A stretch of 64,000 bases of DNA, taken from Nautilus pompilius (taxonomy: Eukaryota > Mollusca > Cephalopoda > Nautilida > Nautilidae). Location of the stretch: NCBI GenBank assembly GCA_018389105.1, contig JACATO010000612.1, positions 1,398,501 through 1,462,500 of the forward strand, read 5' to 3'. How positions within the stretch are numbered: position 1 is the first letter of the stretch; each line of letters opens with the position of its first letter. Under the pieces are notes generated by a model, which was not told the DNA's origin, ran no database searches, and saw only the letters and a list, made by a program, of their open reading frames with translations. Positions 33,581 to 46,149 of this stretch are shown one piece after another. The position numbers and the translations under genes are program-made.

Positions 33581-36500
33581 GGCTTCATTTAGTATACTTT
33601 TTCTCCTCTGTAGAATGTTTTATACATAATTAATTAATTTTTTTTTTTTTTAAAGGGGTCTGTTTTTAAGGCTGATATAAATGAATTCTGTATTGTATTC
33701 AGCTATGACAATTTAGAACAGGCAGAAACTGGGCACCTGTCTACTTATGATGCTCTTTTGTTGATAAGATAGCCCCTAGTGAATAATATTTCATGCTGAA
33801 TGGGAATCAGAATGAATTATACAGTTTTGATGAAATACTAAACCCATTTTGAGATCAACATATTAACTTGCTTGCAAACAAGCCCTAAGTAACTTTTCCC
33901 ACAAGCCAGTCCCAGTTTTGATTTTCCACAAAAAATCAGAGCTATGGTTTAGCATCTATTTAATTGATATCTTAAATTTTTTTTTTAGAGCCATGGAGAT
34001 AGTAATTCATTTCAATTTTATTTTTTTTTTATTTCAAGCTTTCTTTTGATTAATTAATTATTTAAAGTTTATAGATTTTTTTTTAAAAATTGTATATTAA
34101 TTTATTTGAGTAATTCCCTTTTGTTTGTACCCATTACTAATGGTACAAACAGTTTTAACATCCGTTAAGTAATTTGCTTTCAGTGATAGATCATCAAATT
34201 CACATGAGAAAAAAGTTGATACCACATTCTCATATTAGAATGTCGAAAACCACCAACTGAGCTCTGAAATAACAGTTAAAAAAAAAAGGAGAAAGTGATG
34301 ACATCAAAGATCATCATCCCGCACAAAGTGACATGTACAAAGTCGTTTGTTATCTTGACAGAACTGTGACGCAATCCACACGTTTTAAAAATATCAGTAG
34401 TTTAAATTCATTGGAATTCCTTCAGAATTAATTTTATAGTTAATTTTTTTTTTTTTAAATCATAGCATGTTTCATTTACTGACTAAAACAAGTCTAATGA
34501 TAAACCCTAACCTGACTATCATCACTTCTTTAAACCAACAACAAGCTTAGTTTAAGTACATTAGTAGCTCCGAACTTCTGACTTGAGGCAAAATAAATCT
34601 TGATTTTCTGCTAGGTCTCTATGCGATTTTCCTCAGGTGTTTTTTGATGTTCAGTCAGCTTTCTAAATTAATAATTACAATTAGAATTTAGATACGCTGT
34701 AAAGAGAGACAATACATTCTGTAACATGCAGTGAATCTCATTGTTATCTAAACTCTTACCTACTGATTAAGTGGATTAAGGGGTAAAATTACACTACTCA
34801 AAAAAGAAAAAGATCACTTTAAAGACAAAATTATTGTTTGTTGTTGTTTTGAACCGAAGTCATTGGGAAGACAACAAGCAGAATTAGTGCTTCATGTTTG
34901 CCACATTGGTACATAATATTTACATTTTGGTTTTATTGGTCATCAAATACTTATTGTACGATAGTGTAAAAAGTAAAGAACAGTAAGTATGTTGCTAACT
35001 AAATTTAACTGATATGTAAAAAAAGTAATTTTAACATAAAAATCAATAAATTCTGAGAGGAAGAAAATGGGCATTATTAAAAAAATGAATGACACATCCT
35101 GTCCATCCTTGGCTAGAAACAGTTTTCTTTAAGCACTCAATCAATACTTGTGTTCAGCATTAATAAAGCTTTTAGTTACAGTTAAAAAGAATAGACCATC
35201 CAAAACGCAACACTGGAATTACACGATGTAGAATCCCAAGGCAGCATTCAATGATTCATAGGTGTATATTAAAATACACACAGATTTCTTGTTAAAGCGA
35301 TTAAATGTATAATTTCAAAAGAACTACATCAAAATGATGCAATACTGCAATAGTTTTTTGTGCTATTTTGTCTGAAATAGTTTCACAGCTTTTTTGAAAA
35401 TGATACATATTGGCTAGTTTTCAGGTTCTTCATTTACCAGTGTGTGGACCTTGTCTCACCAATGCCCACTTCCTAATAATTTTGTGGGGATGACAAGGAA
35501 GAGGGAGGCAGGCAACTTACAAGTATTTATTGGCCAAGTAGCCAACACCAACAACCATGTGATTAGGTTAATTGTGGACTTTCTCTGAAATAAAACACCA
35601 TCCTTTAAGACATGGGTCTTGGCACTGGTTAATCTGCCAAGAAAAGTAGACCACAGATTATTGAAAGAATGTGTCACTGCAAGACATCCACTTCTAAATA
35701 ATCCAAGTGACAAATTATATCCTAATTTGCTTTCTTTATTCTTTATTGCTTATGTGTAACACATCCAGTCAGTTTTTAGAAAATAATATAAAAATAAATT
35801 AGTAAAACACAAAATGAAATATCCTTATCCCATTTCAAAGATTAAATTTCATCCCTAACAGATTTCATGTAGTCTATTTGATTAAATGTTAGATCTGTAA
35901 GTCCATATATATCAACTGTGAGTCCATACAATGCATCTGCTGTGTTTTTTGTCTGGGAAAAAGTAGTAGAAATTCAACCAATTTTAGCCATGATTGGGTT
36001 CATTCTGGATCTAAATTTTACTTGTATAATATGGGAATGATGGCCAGATCTGTTTCACTCAAGACTACGTAAAATCAAGTCATTATTTTCAAAAATAAAA
36101 TTCTATGATGAACAAATGGCTAAATTCTGTGATGGAATTTATACAACAACACATTTCACTCCCTATATAAAAATAGCCTCTATTATTTCATTTATTAAAT
36201 TCTTTCCATTTTTAGATTTATTTTGTTGGATTCCTTTGTTCAGAACTAATACCTTTTGAAAAATGAATAAGTAATCTGTTTGATTAATTTCTGCTGTCTC
36301 CGCTCAGCTTCTTTTGTGTTTAAACTAAAAATTTCTTGTTAAATGTCACTTGTTTCACGCGCGCACACAACAGCACATACTTTAAACGAGCCTAAGCTAT
36401 TTGATTATTTTGTGAGCAACTTTTAAATAAGTAATATATTTTTAAAACCTGATAAATTTTATATTTTGCTAAATGCAAATTTTTTTAGCAGTGATAACAA

Positions 36501-37402
36501 ACTAAAAAAAAACATAGATAAAATTCACAGATCCGCCCCCCCCCCAACTCAATATGAGAAAAACAATTCCAAGTTTTTTTCTTCTCCCTTTTTGAGCTGA
36601 AAAACCAATTACTAATTACTTTGGACACAATGATGCACAGTCACAAACTTTTTTTGATGTTAGGCCTATGAAGAAAATAGTACCTGACAAAAATTCAACA
36701 TGGATTATTAAATATTTACTTTTTGTTGTCTAATCTCAATTTTTGTGAGTGAAGACAACAGGGACCATCAGAAATTTTGATTATGCCTGGCTTAAAGGAT
36801 GTCTGCACAATGGATCTTGATGGGTAAGTGGAGGGGAGTTCCTCTCCCTCATATTTCCAGAATACATTTAGTGAACTTTCAGATAGCAGAATGGGAAATT
36901 AGTCTGATCCCTGGCTCACAGTGGCATTTCCAAACCTATAATATAATGATAACTAGCAACAACAATAAATCTAGAAGTAGCTGAAAAATTAAAAAGCTAC
37001 TAAAAGCATCTTTTTTAAGTATAGATTACTAACTGCACATATACATTCTTGTAACTCATTCAAATTCTTCACAGTTTGTTACTGGAATTTTTATATTTGA
37101 TTATTCCCAGTCAGAGCATCATTGGTCCAGGCATAAACCAGAAGCATGGAGACACCAGGAAAAAAAATTTTCATTTCTTAAATTTTTAATAAATGTTCCC
37201 ACATGGTTCTTTACAAGAACCAACCCTTTAATCCAGAACACAATCTTGTACAGCTACAGTTATTTGTGGTCATTTGACAGGGAAGCTACATGGTGTCACC
37301 TATACATCTGTAAGAAGTACTGAAGGTGTACTTAAATTTCTTTGAAATTAAATATTACAAAAAGAATTTAGAAACTACCGCTTGCAGTCTGAGTGCAATA
37401 TA
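33581..37402. other. Gene-free AT-rich DNA
   Basis: No gene recognised. A less AT-rich patch at about 35,440-35,715 is open on the minus strand for 85 codons (35,456-35,713) and also partly open on plus (for example NNFVGMTRKREAGNLQVFIG). I could match neither reading to a family. A C10 run lies at 36,536-36,545. Confidence 0.45.
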
Positions 37403-37528
37403 CCGTATTTTTCAGCATATAGGTCGATACTTTTTTCTGCAAGGGCTTGACCATCAACTTATACTCCGTTCCAACTTATATATGGATGAAATAATACTGG
37501 GAACATGGGACCATTAAGTACCATGGGG

Positions 37529-37529
<1 letters not shown>

Positions 37530-37561
<32 letters not shown>
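37530..37561. repeat. (TG)n microsatellite
   Basis: Sixteen GT/TG units inside the 5' leader of the pogo-like element. Confidence 0.95.
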
Positions 37562-37563
<2 letters not shown>

Positions 37564-37682
37564 CATGCTGACTAGGATTTGGTTACCTCCATTTTTATTT
37601 AGTGCTTAGGGGGCACAGATATCATTGCGTTAGGGTAGCTTCAATTCACCAAAGTTGAAAAACTATCAACTCTCACTTGAAA

Positions 37683-37890
37683 ATGCCTGCTATAAAGAAA
37701 AGCGTATCCTGCAGCTTTTAAACTAGAAGTGGTGAATTTTTCTGAAAACAATGGTGGATATGGCAGCAGAACGGCAGTAATGGTGCTAGTGAGAAATGTC
37801 TTCATGATTGGAAAAAAGTGAAGGATTCATTACAACAGACTGAAAAAAGAAGCAAAATGTGGTTGCAAAGCTGAATAATTCAACTTTTTA
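37683..37890 (+). pseudogene. N-terminal DNA-binding domain of a pogo-like transposase (BrkDBD-like)
   Basis: The likely start is ATG at 37,683 (MPAIKKSVS), 280 bases inside the left terminal repeat. After a frameshift comes AAFKLEVVNFSENNG, matching the RAYDAAFKLKVVEYAExNG opening of POGK-type and related transposases. After another shift, NGASEKCLHDWKKVKDSLQQ corresponds to the FNVSEKxVRDWRKQEDSLRxT recognition helix and linker. The TEKRSK and CGCKAE that follow match the basic linker. Then sequence stops resembling the family, so the CENP-B second domain and the DDE domain are deleted. Recognition is strong although only about 65 residues remain. Confidence 0.8.
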
Positions 37891-38399
37891 TTTGATAGGA
37901 AAAAATCATATCGAAATGTGTTCCGTACAGATTGAAGCTTATCTTTCTTTCGCCTAAAACTCTTTCCTTCCCCAAATCTCTCACTTTGATGTTATCCACC
38001 ACTGCTGTTTTATAACACTGACAGAATTATACTGTTATTACTGTACAAAAGTAAAATCGTACCATTGACTATGTGAATGAAGTCTTAATGGGAAAATTGA
38101 CTTATTTGACTTATACACCATATCGACTTATAACCTGAGAAATACAGTATATGCAAAAATTTCCAAACATTAGAAATATTATTCTCTGTCATACCCAAAA
38201 AAAAGGAGAAAAATTACTTGAAAAAATGAGGTATTCAGAAAGAAACATTGTAATAATCATTTCTAATTTTGCCAAAAACAATAGTATAAGGTTGCTGATA
38301 TACCTCCTACCAACTGCTAATAACTCAGATGCCTTTCTAGTTATGGCAGCAAATACTTTTCATCTAAAATATTACAGTTCTTGCCAACTGTAAGTGATG

Positions 38400-39330
38400 C
38401 TCTATGTAATTTTGCTGACAGCCCCTTTCTTTTGCATGTCACAATTTAGCTTTATTGGATTAATTCTGTAAGTGTTTTCTCCATTGCCACTGACAGGCGG
38501 TCTTTAATTTTGCTGAGAGAAGTTGGTTATTCCTGCCCGCTTTGCTATTGAAAACAACAACTCTTTACACAGCAATGCCCACTCCTTACCTCAGCAGTGT
38601 ATTACAAAATGGACCTCTGTTTTCTTTGTACTCAGAACTTGGGGCATGGGTCCGTTGCTGTGCATTTGTGGATTAACTGAAAAATTGTGTGAAATCAGAT
38701 TTTCCACATGAGGGCCTATCCATATTTTTCCTTTCACCAGCCATTTGTTTTCATTTCACAGCACTTGATGAAGTCCTTTCTGTGTGGATGGATGAAAAAT
38801 TGTGGTGGATCTTTGATCCGGGCTTAAGGTGTACGGATTGCCCAAACCGGGCCATTACGGAGATTGGAAAGTACTAGATGCGGATTAAGAAATCTAATTT
38901 GAGTGTGTGGCTGTGGACACACCCTCCCCATTGTCCCAGAGTAAACAGGAGGTTAGTTATTCATACCCACTCGCACTGGCAAACAGCTAACAGCTGACGT
39001 GTAGCACTGTTCAATGGCTGGTCTTCGGATTTAAAAGACATCCTGATTAACGTGCGGGATGTGTCTCTCTGATAGCTGCTCCCTAATTAACTTAATTGAA
39101 GCGAGAAAATAATGCAGCTTTCTTCTCCATTGTGTTCAAGGCCCGTCAATGACTGGAAGCAAATGATACTGTTTCATACAGCATAAGATGCATACTGAAG
39201 ACCATGCAAAGTTTGTATGGAGATATTATAAAGAGAAGAATGCCACGTAATTAAATGGGATCCTCACAGAAGCCATGCATTGTGAGCAGGACGTGTAGGT
39301 CGAACACAGACCTCGCCAAGCTGATGAGAC
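38400..39330. other. Complex non-coding island, candidate regulatory DNA
   Basis: This long stretch of higher sequence complexity holds patches such as CTGATTAACGTGCGGGATGT (about 39,041) and CCCTAATTAACTTAATTGAA (about 39,081). Two overlapping 62-codon plus-strand frames (38,523-38,711 and 38,689-38,877) match nothing known. A cis-regulatory role is inference from composition and TAAT-type motifs. Confidence 0.3.
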
Positions 39331-41099
39331 CAACAACCTATTTGTTTCTCTTCTGTTCCAACATGGCTATTAATTTGTGTGTTCATTGTCAACCTGACAA
39401 AGCTCCATTCTCCACCTAGTGGCTGCATTGTTCAACCAACAAAGCAAAATTTTAGCATTTGAAAACATTTCGTATTGTTAGCATTTCTTGGGGTAATGAA
39501 ATATACATTAAATGTCATTAACTTATCAGGTCAAAATCCAGTCAATTTATTTAGCAAACTCGTCCACATCATTAACGTGAGCATTTGAAATTTTAAGAAT
39601 GCTTCCAAACTCATAAATTTTAAATTACTACAAATCATTAATATAAAATAGAATTGCATTACTATTTTGTTCTTTCTTTTTGTATGTTTGTTGTTGTTTT
39701 TTTAAACACAGATTATGACCAGCAAATTTTAATCTAGTGCATCTTACTAAGTTTTTCAGTGTTCTGATGAGCAGCTGGTTATTCATGTACAACATATCAG
39801 CATAAAGAATACAATTATTACAAGGTTAGCAGCAAATAAATATTCCACTCTTAAGATTAAAAGTAGTAGGCAGCATTTTGTTTCATCATTAAAAAAGTTT
39901 TTAAAAGATAAAAAGCTTGCTTTCCAGCTTCCCATTTTACTAAATCATTATGCATCTATATCATAGAATATAGAGGGTTTTCAGTATATTATACCATCCA
40001 CAATGGATCTGCACAAAATAAAACCAAATAATAATAGTCACTATTTTCTATTGCTGGCTGTTATGATACACCTAGTAGCATGAAAAATTACTTCTGAGTA
40101 CCGAGCCATTATTAATCATCGTGATGAGCTGTGATATAGTGTTTAAACTGGAAAAATTCTATTTGGACCTACACAGTAAGTACTTGGCTTCTCAATGTTG
40201 TTACAGATGTGGTCCTTGCAACATCATCTAATGCCAAAGTAACTCATCAAAAGCTCATCTAGCACTTACAAACATGTTAAGTTATTTATCTACAAGAATT
40301 TGTCTTTCTTAGCAATAAAATTGTGGATAACTAGAACAGTTAATCACCAGCATCAGTTGAACAATGATACTATCAACCAGTTTCAAAACTGCACCGATAT
40401 TTGTTAACACTAAAAATGGCATACCTGGCCTCTACTATAAATTAAGAGAATTTGTGAAGATGAATGGCCCTTCTTCAGCATGTCACATATGCATCTGGAT
40501 AATACAAAAAATTTACTAATTTCAAACTGCAATTATTAACTCTTCATTTAATAGAAATCTCAACCTACCCTAAATGATTAAATTCATCAGTACCATATTT
40601 AATTTTGAGTTCTGATTAATTTTGTTTGTTTTTTTTTCTTTTTTATGATTTGAAAATTTGTTTAGTTAAAAATAAACATTAACTTTGTTTGAAATATTTT
40701 GAGTATTTAATTCTGTCATCTTTCTCTTCCCTTGTTGTTCATGATAACCTTTTGTTTGCATTAAAGTTTATATTACATTTTGCTGAATTTTATATTAACT
40801 TAAAATGTCAGATATATAAACAAGCTAGAGATCTGTGAAGATGCTGTTTATTATAAGTCGGGGTATAACAGAGTAGAATACAGCTTCAGTAAAATGGCTA
40901 TCTTCACTGCAAATGCCTTCCATCTTTTTTTCTTTTAGAGGAAGAATTCAGCTAACTCCTATCTGGTATTCTTCACAAGTTTTAGAAACAAGATATTTTA
41001 ACAAAAACTTATTTAAAATGTACAAATTACTTTAATTTGAAAAACAAAACAAAATCACCTCTTTTTTTAAAATAAAGAAAAGGGGGGAGAACAACAAAA
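39331..41099. other. Gene-free AT-rich DNA
   Basis: Nothing recognised; AT-rich with T tracts around 40,626. Confidence 0.5.
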
Positions 41100-41660
41100 C
41101 AATGTATTAAGAAAGCAGGCACTTCGGTGAAGTTAAGATTCTCGGTCAGATTTCAAAGCACAGCTGCTGCAGCATCTTTATGAGCTTCAACGTCTTAGAG
41201 AGTAAACAATACCACATTTTTATTAAAGTCCTGTGTATCGCATTATCCCAACTCGGCTTGGATAATATGACACATTAAGACGGCGTGTCTCTCTGACCAC
41301 ATTCTTTACTGTACTTGTTACTCAAAATTCTTTGTTCTGAATTTAATCTCAGATTTCATCAATTGATTGTTACAGAGGAGGAGAAAAAAAAAGAAGATCT
41401 GCAGTAATTTGGCAGTCTTTAAACAGAAGAGTCTATGCTAATCCATCTGCATGTACAATGCAGCTTCGAGCCCATTTGAGTGGAAAGGTTGATTATGGCT
41501 TTATTTTCATCACAGTCGACGATTACTGTGGTACAGACTTAAATTACAATTGTCAGGATATGTTTTCAATTGTGTGTTTACCACATGGCTCTTAAGATGT
41601 CTTCTGGGAACAGAGACGGCACGTTGATTTGAAAATTCAATCAACTCATATATCAAAGGA
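41100..41660. other. Complex non-coding island, candidate regulatory DNA
   Basis: Less AT-rich, non-repetitive and without an open frame. Examples are TTGGATAATATGACACATTA (about 41,258) and TCAATTGATTGTTACAG (about 41,358). This is the same kind of island as those at 14, 38 and 49 kb; a conserved enhancer is the working guess. Confidence 0.3.
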
Positions 41661-42439
41661 GAAAATTGTTAGACAAAACTGTCAATAGTCTTTTTTTTGT
41701 TTTTAAAATAATTTCTTCTGGAAAGAAAATCTAATGTTTTCAGAGAGCAATTCACTTTGTTTTAAGAGAGAAAGAAATATTATAACAACATTAAGAAAAT
41801 ACAAAAGTCAGCCTCAATAAAGTTTTTCTAAGATTTATTAATTTACTTCATCATAAAGAATACATCCATGGATCTGCAATATATTTTTTATGGCATTTTA
41901 TAAACAAAGAGATTTTTCATGCATTTTTTTTTTCTGGAAATTGAAGCACCTCATTTATATGATCTTAATTAAAAGTTATGTAATGATTTATTAGAATTTT
42001 ACAAAATAAATGAACAAATTATTATCATCAACAATACAATATAAATACTGGACATGTTATAATTACTGCTCTGAATTGTTAGAGAGTAACAAATGTGGTC
42101 AACATAAAGTAATCCATGGCAAAACACAATAAAGAAATTTTTTGTTTTAAAAAAAAAATCGATTTCTTTAAAATTCTTCAAATTTTGTTATTACATAGAG
42201 TGTTACAATAGAAGAAGGGCAATCTATCATTACAATAATCATTAAAAAAAAATTTTTTTTTTCCAGTGTATTCAGCAAGAGAACGAAACAGACAGAGACA
42301 GACAGACAGACAAAATGGTAAGGGCCAGTCTATTTCACACACAGATCTATTATTAGTTGAAAAGAGTTTAGTAAAATGCAAAATTTTATCCATTTCATTG
42401 AATCCATTCGGCTTGTCACTTTATGCTTTAAAGAATGTG
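41661..42439. other. Gene-free AT-rich DNA
   Basis: A9/T10 palindrome at about 42,244-42,262 and a short CAGA repeat at about 42,291-42,313. Short open frames on both strands here are unsupported. Confidence 0.5.
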
Positions 42440-42780
42440 CATTTATTCCACTGAATAAGAAGCTGATATTAGACGACCATCAAACACATTTCGTTACGTT
42501 CCCAAGCTTTCTTTCGCACGGCTGCCTGGTGTCTTTTTATGATAAGTGGCTCAAGTGAACAAGTTAATGGTGTCTGAACAATTTCTATTATGTCTGTTTT
42601 TCTTAGGTTTTATGTAAAATAAACAAAGCTGACAATGAGACTACAGCTGGTGCTGACATAATTCATAAACATCTTATTTATGAAGTGAACAATTAATTCA
42701 TCAATGGCAAAGCTTTCTTGAATTCATCGATGTTTGCCAACTAATTCACCTCTGGTTCCTTTTAGAAGCCATTCAAGCAG
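42440..42780. other. Complex non-coding island, candidate regulatory DNA
   Basis: Contains dense homeodomain/POU-like words such as CATCTTATTTATGAAGTG (about 42,671) and GAACAATTAATTCATCAATG (about 42,686), with no coding frame longer than 60 codons. The regulatory role is inferred. Confidence 0.25.
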
Positions 42781-44069
42781 ATACAAACATGTATAACATT
42801 TTTTGGCTTTTATCTTATATAGCATTTTCCTTTTTTTCTTCTTCTCTCTCCCTCCCTCCTTTTCTGGGGTTTAGGCATTAAGCTAAAGAACCACACAAAA
42901 GGTATAAAGAAGATAGCTTTTTTTTTACAAAAACCAACTCCCCATTGTGTGTAAGGACTTCATTCATAAAAGACTGTAAAAGGAAGTTACATTGAGGTAA
43001 ATACAATAGATGCAGTGCTCAGCAGAGAAACTAAAACACATGCCAGTTGTCAAAAGGCCAAACTGTCAAAAGATAGAAAGACTCTGACCAAATAATATGT
43101 ATGTATAAAAATAAACAGTTAAGTTGGTTTGTACAAATGTTCAGCTCCAAAGAAATGTTTTCAGTTCTCATGCCATAATGTGACTCAACAGATACAACTG
43201 ACTTCTTGCCTAAAACAGCTGGATTTCTCTGGTAAAATCAAAAGTTGGTGCAAAAAAAATTGTGGCTTTTGCCTTTCCTAGCCTGGCACCTAAGCCCACC
43301 CTGACAATCACATACACATGAACATGTATATATGTGTGTACTCTTTCAAAAAATTTTGCTTTTTATTTAAAATAGTATATATCCTTAACCACAGTAATTT
43401 AGTAGGATCTTGTATAATAAGGATAATTAATTTAAATGTATGTAAATTAAAAAACAACAACAAAATCTATCACTCAGTTTCATGTTATCAATACATAATT
43501 TTAAGGAATTTCTTGTTTAATTTTTGAAGACAAATAACCTTGTAATTGAAAGGATGCATATAGTTTGAATAACTACAACATTTTGTTTACTGTCAAATAG
43601 AAACAATATATAATTTTAATAATAATAATGGTATTTCAGTATGAGGTTAGCTCAACTATACCACAAGCTAATCTATCTAATACTTCTCTCCACACACACA
43701 CTCTTTCTCTCTCTCATTAGATTGGATATGTATATCCAGAATTAGTCAAGCAAAATTCAAGAACTTTCCAAGAACCACAAAATTAGGAAACATAATATAT
43801 TAAACCAACTTTCAGATCCACACTGGATCATAATGTAATTATAGTACATTGTAATTAAAGCAGTTTCTGAGAATTAAATTATCCCAATTTATCTTGAACC
43901 TTTTAATAATTAGGAAAAAAAATTAGCAGGGATTCCCTTAAATGTAAAGCTATTGAATTTGTTTCAGTAGACACAGTAGAAACATTGCTTCACTAGAATA
44001 TCTAACAATCAGACTATAAAAACATTTTGTCTTCATTACAATTATAACCTTTTTTTTATACTGGAGAAC
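42781..44069. other. Gene-free AT-rich DNA
   Basis: Nothing beyond A/T tracts and a short CA/CT run at about 43,691-43,717. Confidence 0.5.
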
Positions 44070-44440
44070 TGTAGTCACCAAGTCTGACGAATGAACAAAC
44101 TAGCTGTATATCCATCTGTCCCATTAAATTCTCTGACCCAGTAAAAAAAAAACTCAGGTTGGCTTAGCCACTTTTGAATGAAGACCCATTTACCCAGCAC
44201 ATTTATAGAAATCTTATTTTCTTGAATTGGTCCACTGTTTTGCTGATACCACACTCGTTTCTCCTTCTCGCATCTAAAAATGAAGAGCATTAGTAGGGAC
44301 TTCTGGTAGATTGGTCAGGTCAGTCAAAGTTGCAGCATACTCTCTTTCATGCTGGCCCTAGTTTCTGGTCTCATGCACCCTCAAACACCCATTTTCCCCA
44401 CCTGGCTAATGTTCTAACAAGTGTCCATTCTGGTAGCTTT
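44070..44440 (+). repeat. tRNA-derived SINE-like copy 4
   Basis: A worn core CTCAGGTTGGCTTAGCCAC lies at about 44,152. The clear 3' block ATCTAAAAATGAAGAGCATT followed by AGTAGGGACTTCT is at about 44,273-44,305. GCTAATGTTCTAA near 44,406 is shared with the 63.3-kb fragment. The head is hard to define. Confidence 0.55.
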
Positions 44441-45164
44441 GTCAACATAGAAAGAAGAACCATCACATGGCCACAGCTGGCTGAAAATAATTAGCTTGCA
44501 GAATTATCTGTCATGGAAGTAAGGCCATAAGCAGGCACTACATTTATATTCATTTTGCAGTTGTTCTACTTCATTTGACCATATTTTTTGCTGTCACATT
44601 TGATTGCTTTAAAGTTCTTTTTTTATATAATTTTATTCTGAAGAATAAATAGATGAGAAAATTAAACTATTTATCAAACTATATAAACACTGAATATCCA
44701 TATCTAATGAAAAATATACAAAAACACATTTGTGTATACACATTTTTTAAGGCTGTAATATATTTTCATTTCATATATAATAAAAATATCATTCCAAAGT
44801 TGTGAACTTTAAGCAGAATTTCCACTCTGTCATTTTTAAGGTAACTACTGCCAGATATCTCCTTTTGTTGTTGTTGTTGCTTTTTTAGAAGTGAAAAGGA
44901 TACTGAAAAACATTTTTACATTGCAATTACTGAGGCAACCAGAAGGATAACAATAGTTTAGGTATCAGTATATACAGATCATAAACCACCAAAACTGAGG
45001 TACACTTGTAATAAGATGATGCATGTAATTCAAATAAATAGGTAATGTATTATTTGATAACAAAAATTTATAATTTCATTATATTTCTTTCTTTAAAAAA
45101 GCAAGCCTTCACTCCACTGTAAAATTAGAAAGCCATATATAGGCCAAGTTCTTTTCCACAATGA
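44441..45164. other. Gene-free AT-rich DNA
   Basis: Nothing recognised apart from a TTG repeat at about 44,865-44,878. Confidence 0.5.
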
Positions 45165-45425
45165 CCTAATCCAGAATGGAAGGAGTCAGTCTGACTTGAC
45201 AGGGAAATCCCTACCAGAGTTCTTCCTGTTCAGATGTGCCAGGAAATCAGATATCCTGAGGAAAACCCACAAAGCAAGCCAGGGAAGAAGAGTGAGAAAG
45301 AAAAAAAAAAAAAAAAGCAAGCTAGAGAGATATGCCAAACTGAGCCATTCCTGATCAGAAGCTAAACTCAGCCCCTCAGCCTTAGCAATCCAGTTTTCTA
45401 ACCACCAAACTACAGTTCCACCAAA
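45165..45425 (-). repeat. tRNA-derived SINE-like copy 5 (best tRNA head)
   Basis: On the minus strand the copy starts near 45,424 with GGAACTGTAGTTTGGTGGTT AGAAAACTGG, an A-box-like head. It continues with GGCTCAGTTTGGCATATCTC (the core), then a poly-T/pyrimidine stretch, then TTTCCTCAGGATATCTG and GAAGAACTCTGGTAGGGATT (3' block). All modules are in the same order as in the plus-strand copies, making this the best reference for the family. Confidence 0.75.
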
Positions 45426-46063
45426 TTTCCTTATATTAAGGTAATTAAATCACCTTCCAAACTAATTGTCCAACACCCTTGTAAATACACACTTTCTTCC
45501 AAGTATTTTAGTTATCCACTTAAGTTTAGTAAATAGTTCACAAGAAATACATCCATTATCCATCCAGCTCCAAAAGGATATAAAAAATGCCCATTTGTCT
45601 GCATTCATAAATATTCCCAATAAATGCCCTTCCACTTTTTTAGAAATATTTCAGCATTTAAATATCATCTAAGAATTTAATTTGTAGACATGATAACCCT
45701 GGGTCACTGTATTTAAAAGATACCAAACAAAAATCAGCCATCTTAATTCAAATCAGTTGCCCTAATAAACTTATTTTCACCATTCAAGTATCTTCACCCA
45801 CAATAGATGAATTGTTTATTCCTGACATTTGCTTTTGTTTGTTGACACATCTCCATATATACTGTATTTGCATTGTGTATCTATAGTGTTTATGGACATC
45901 ACCTTGTTTGTTACTATTTTGAAAGCATTTTTTTGTTTGAGCATGTGATTGTCACAACACTGACTACGTGACGCTCTGTATTTAGGTGACATGCACAGTG
46001 ATTGGGCTAGATAACCATTTGCTGTGCTTTTACCATATTAGATCTCTCTTCTACCATGCCAAT

Positions 46064-46087
46064 TCTCTCTCTCTCTCTCTCTCTCTC
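46064..46087. repeat. (CT)n microsatellite
   Basis: Twelve CT units in the leader of the truncated pogo-like element. Confidence 0.9.
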
Positions 46088-46149
46088 ACATTCATTCATT
46101 TAAAATTCTCATAGCGAACATCATGCACCATGCCTGACAAAGAGGTAGA

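Larger units (their letters stand above)
37403..38147 (+). mobile_element. 745-bp internally deleted pogo-like element with ~35-bp TIRs
   Basis: The left end CCGTATTTTTCAGCATATAG and the right end, read inward as CTGTATTTCTCAGGTTATAA, are inverted copies over about 35 bases. TA lies outside each (37,401-37,402 and 38,148-38,149). The left subterminal sequence, with CAACTTATACTCC and CAACTTATATATGG, resembles a terminal motif (GTATTTTTCGGNCTATAAGTCG) dispersed in many animal genomes. Inside is the start of a transposase, listed separately, followed directly by the 3' end. Most of the coding region is deleted, so it is non-autonomous. A (TG)n run sits in its 5' leader. Confidence 0.88.
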
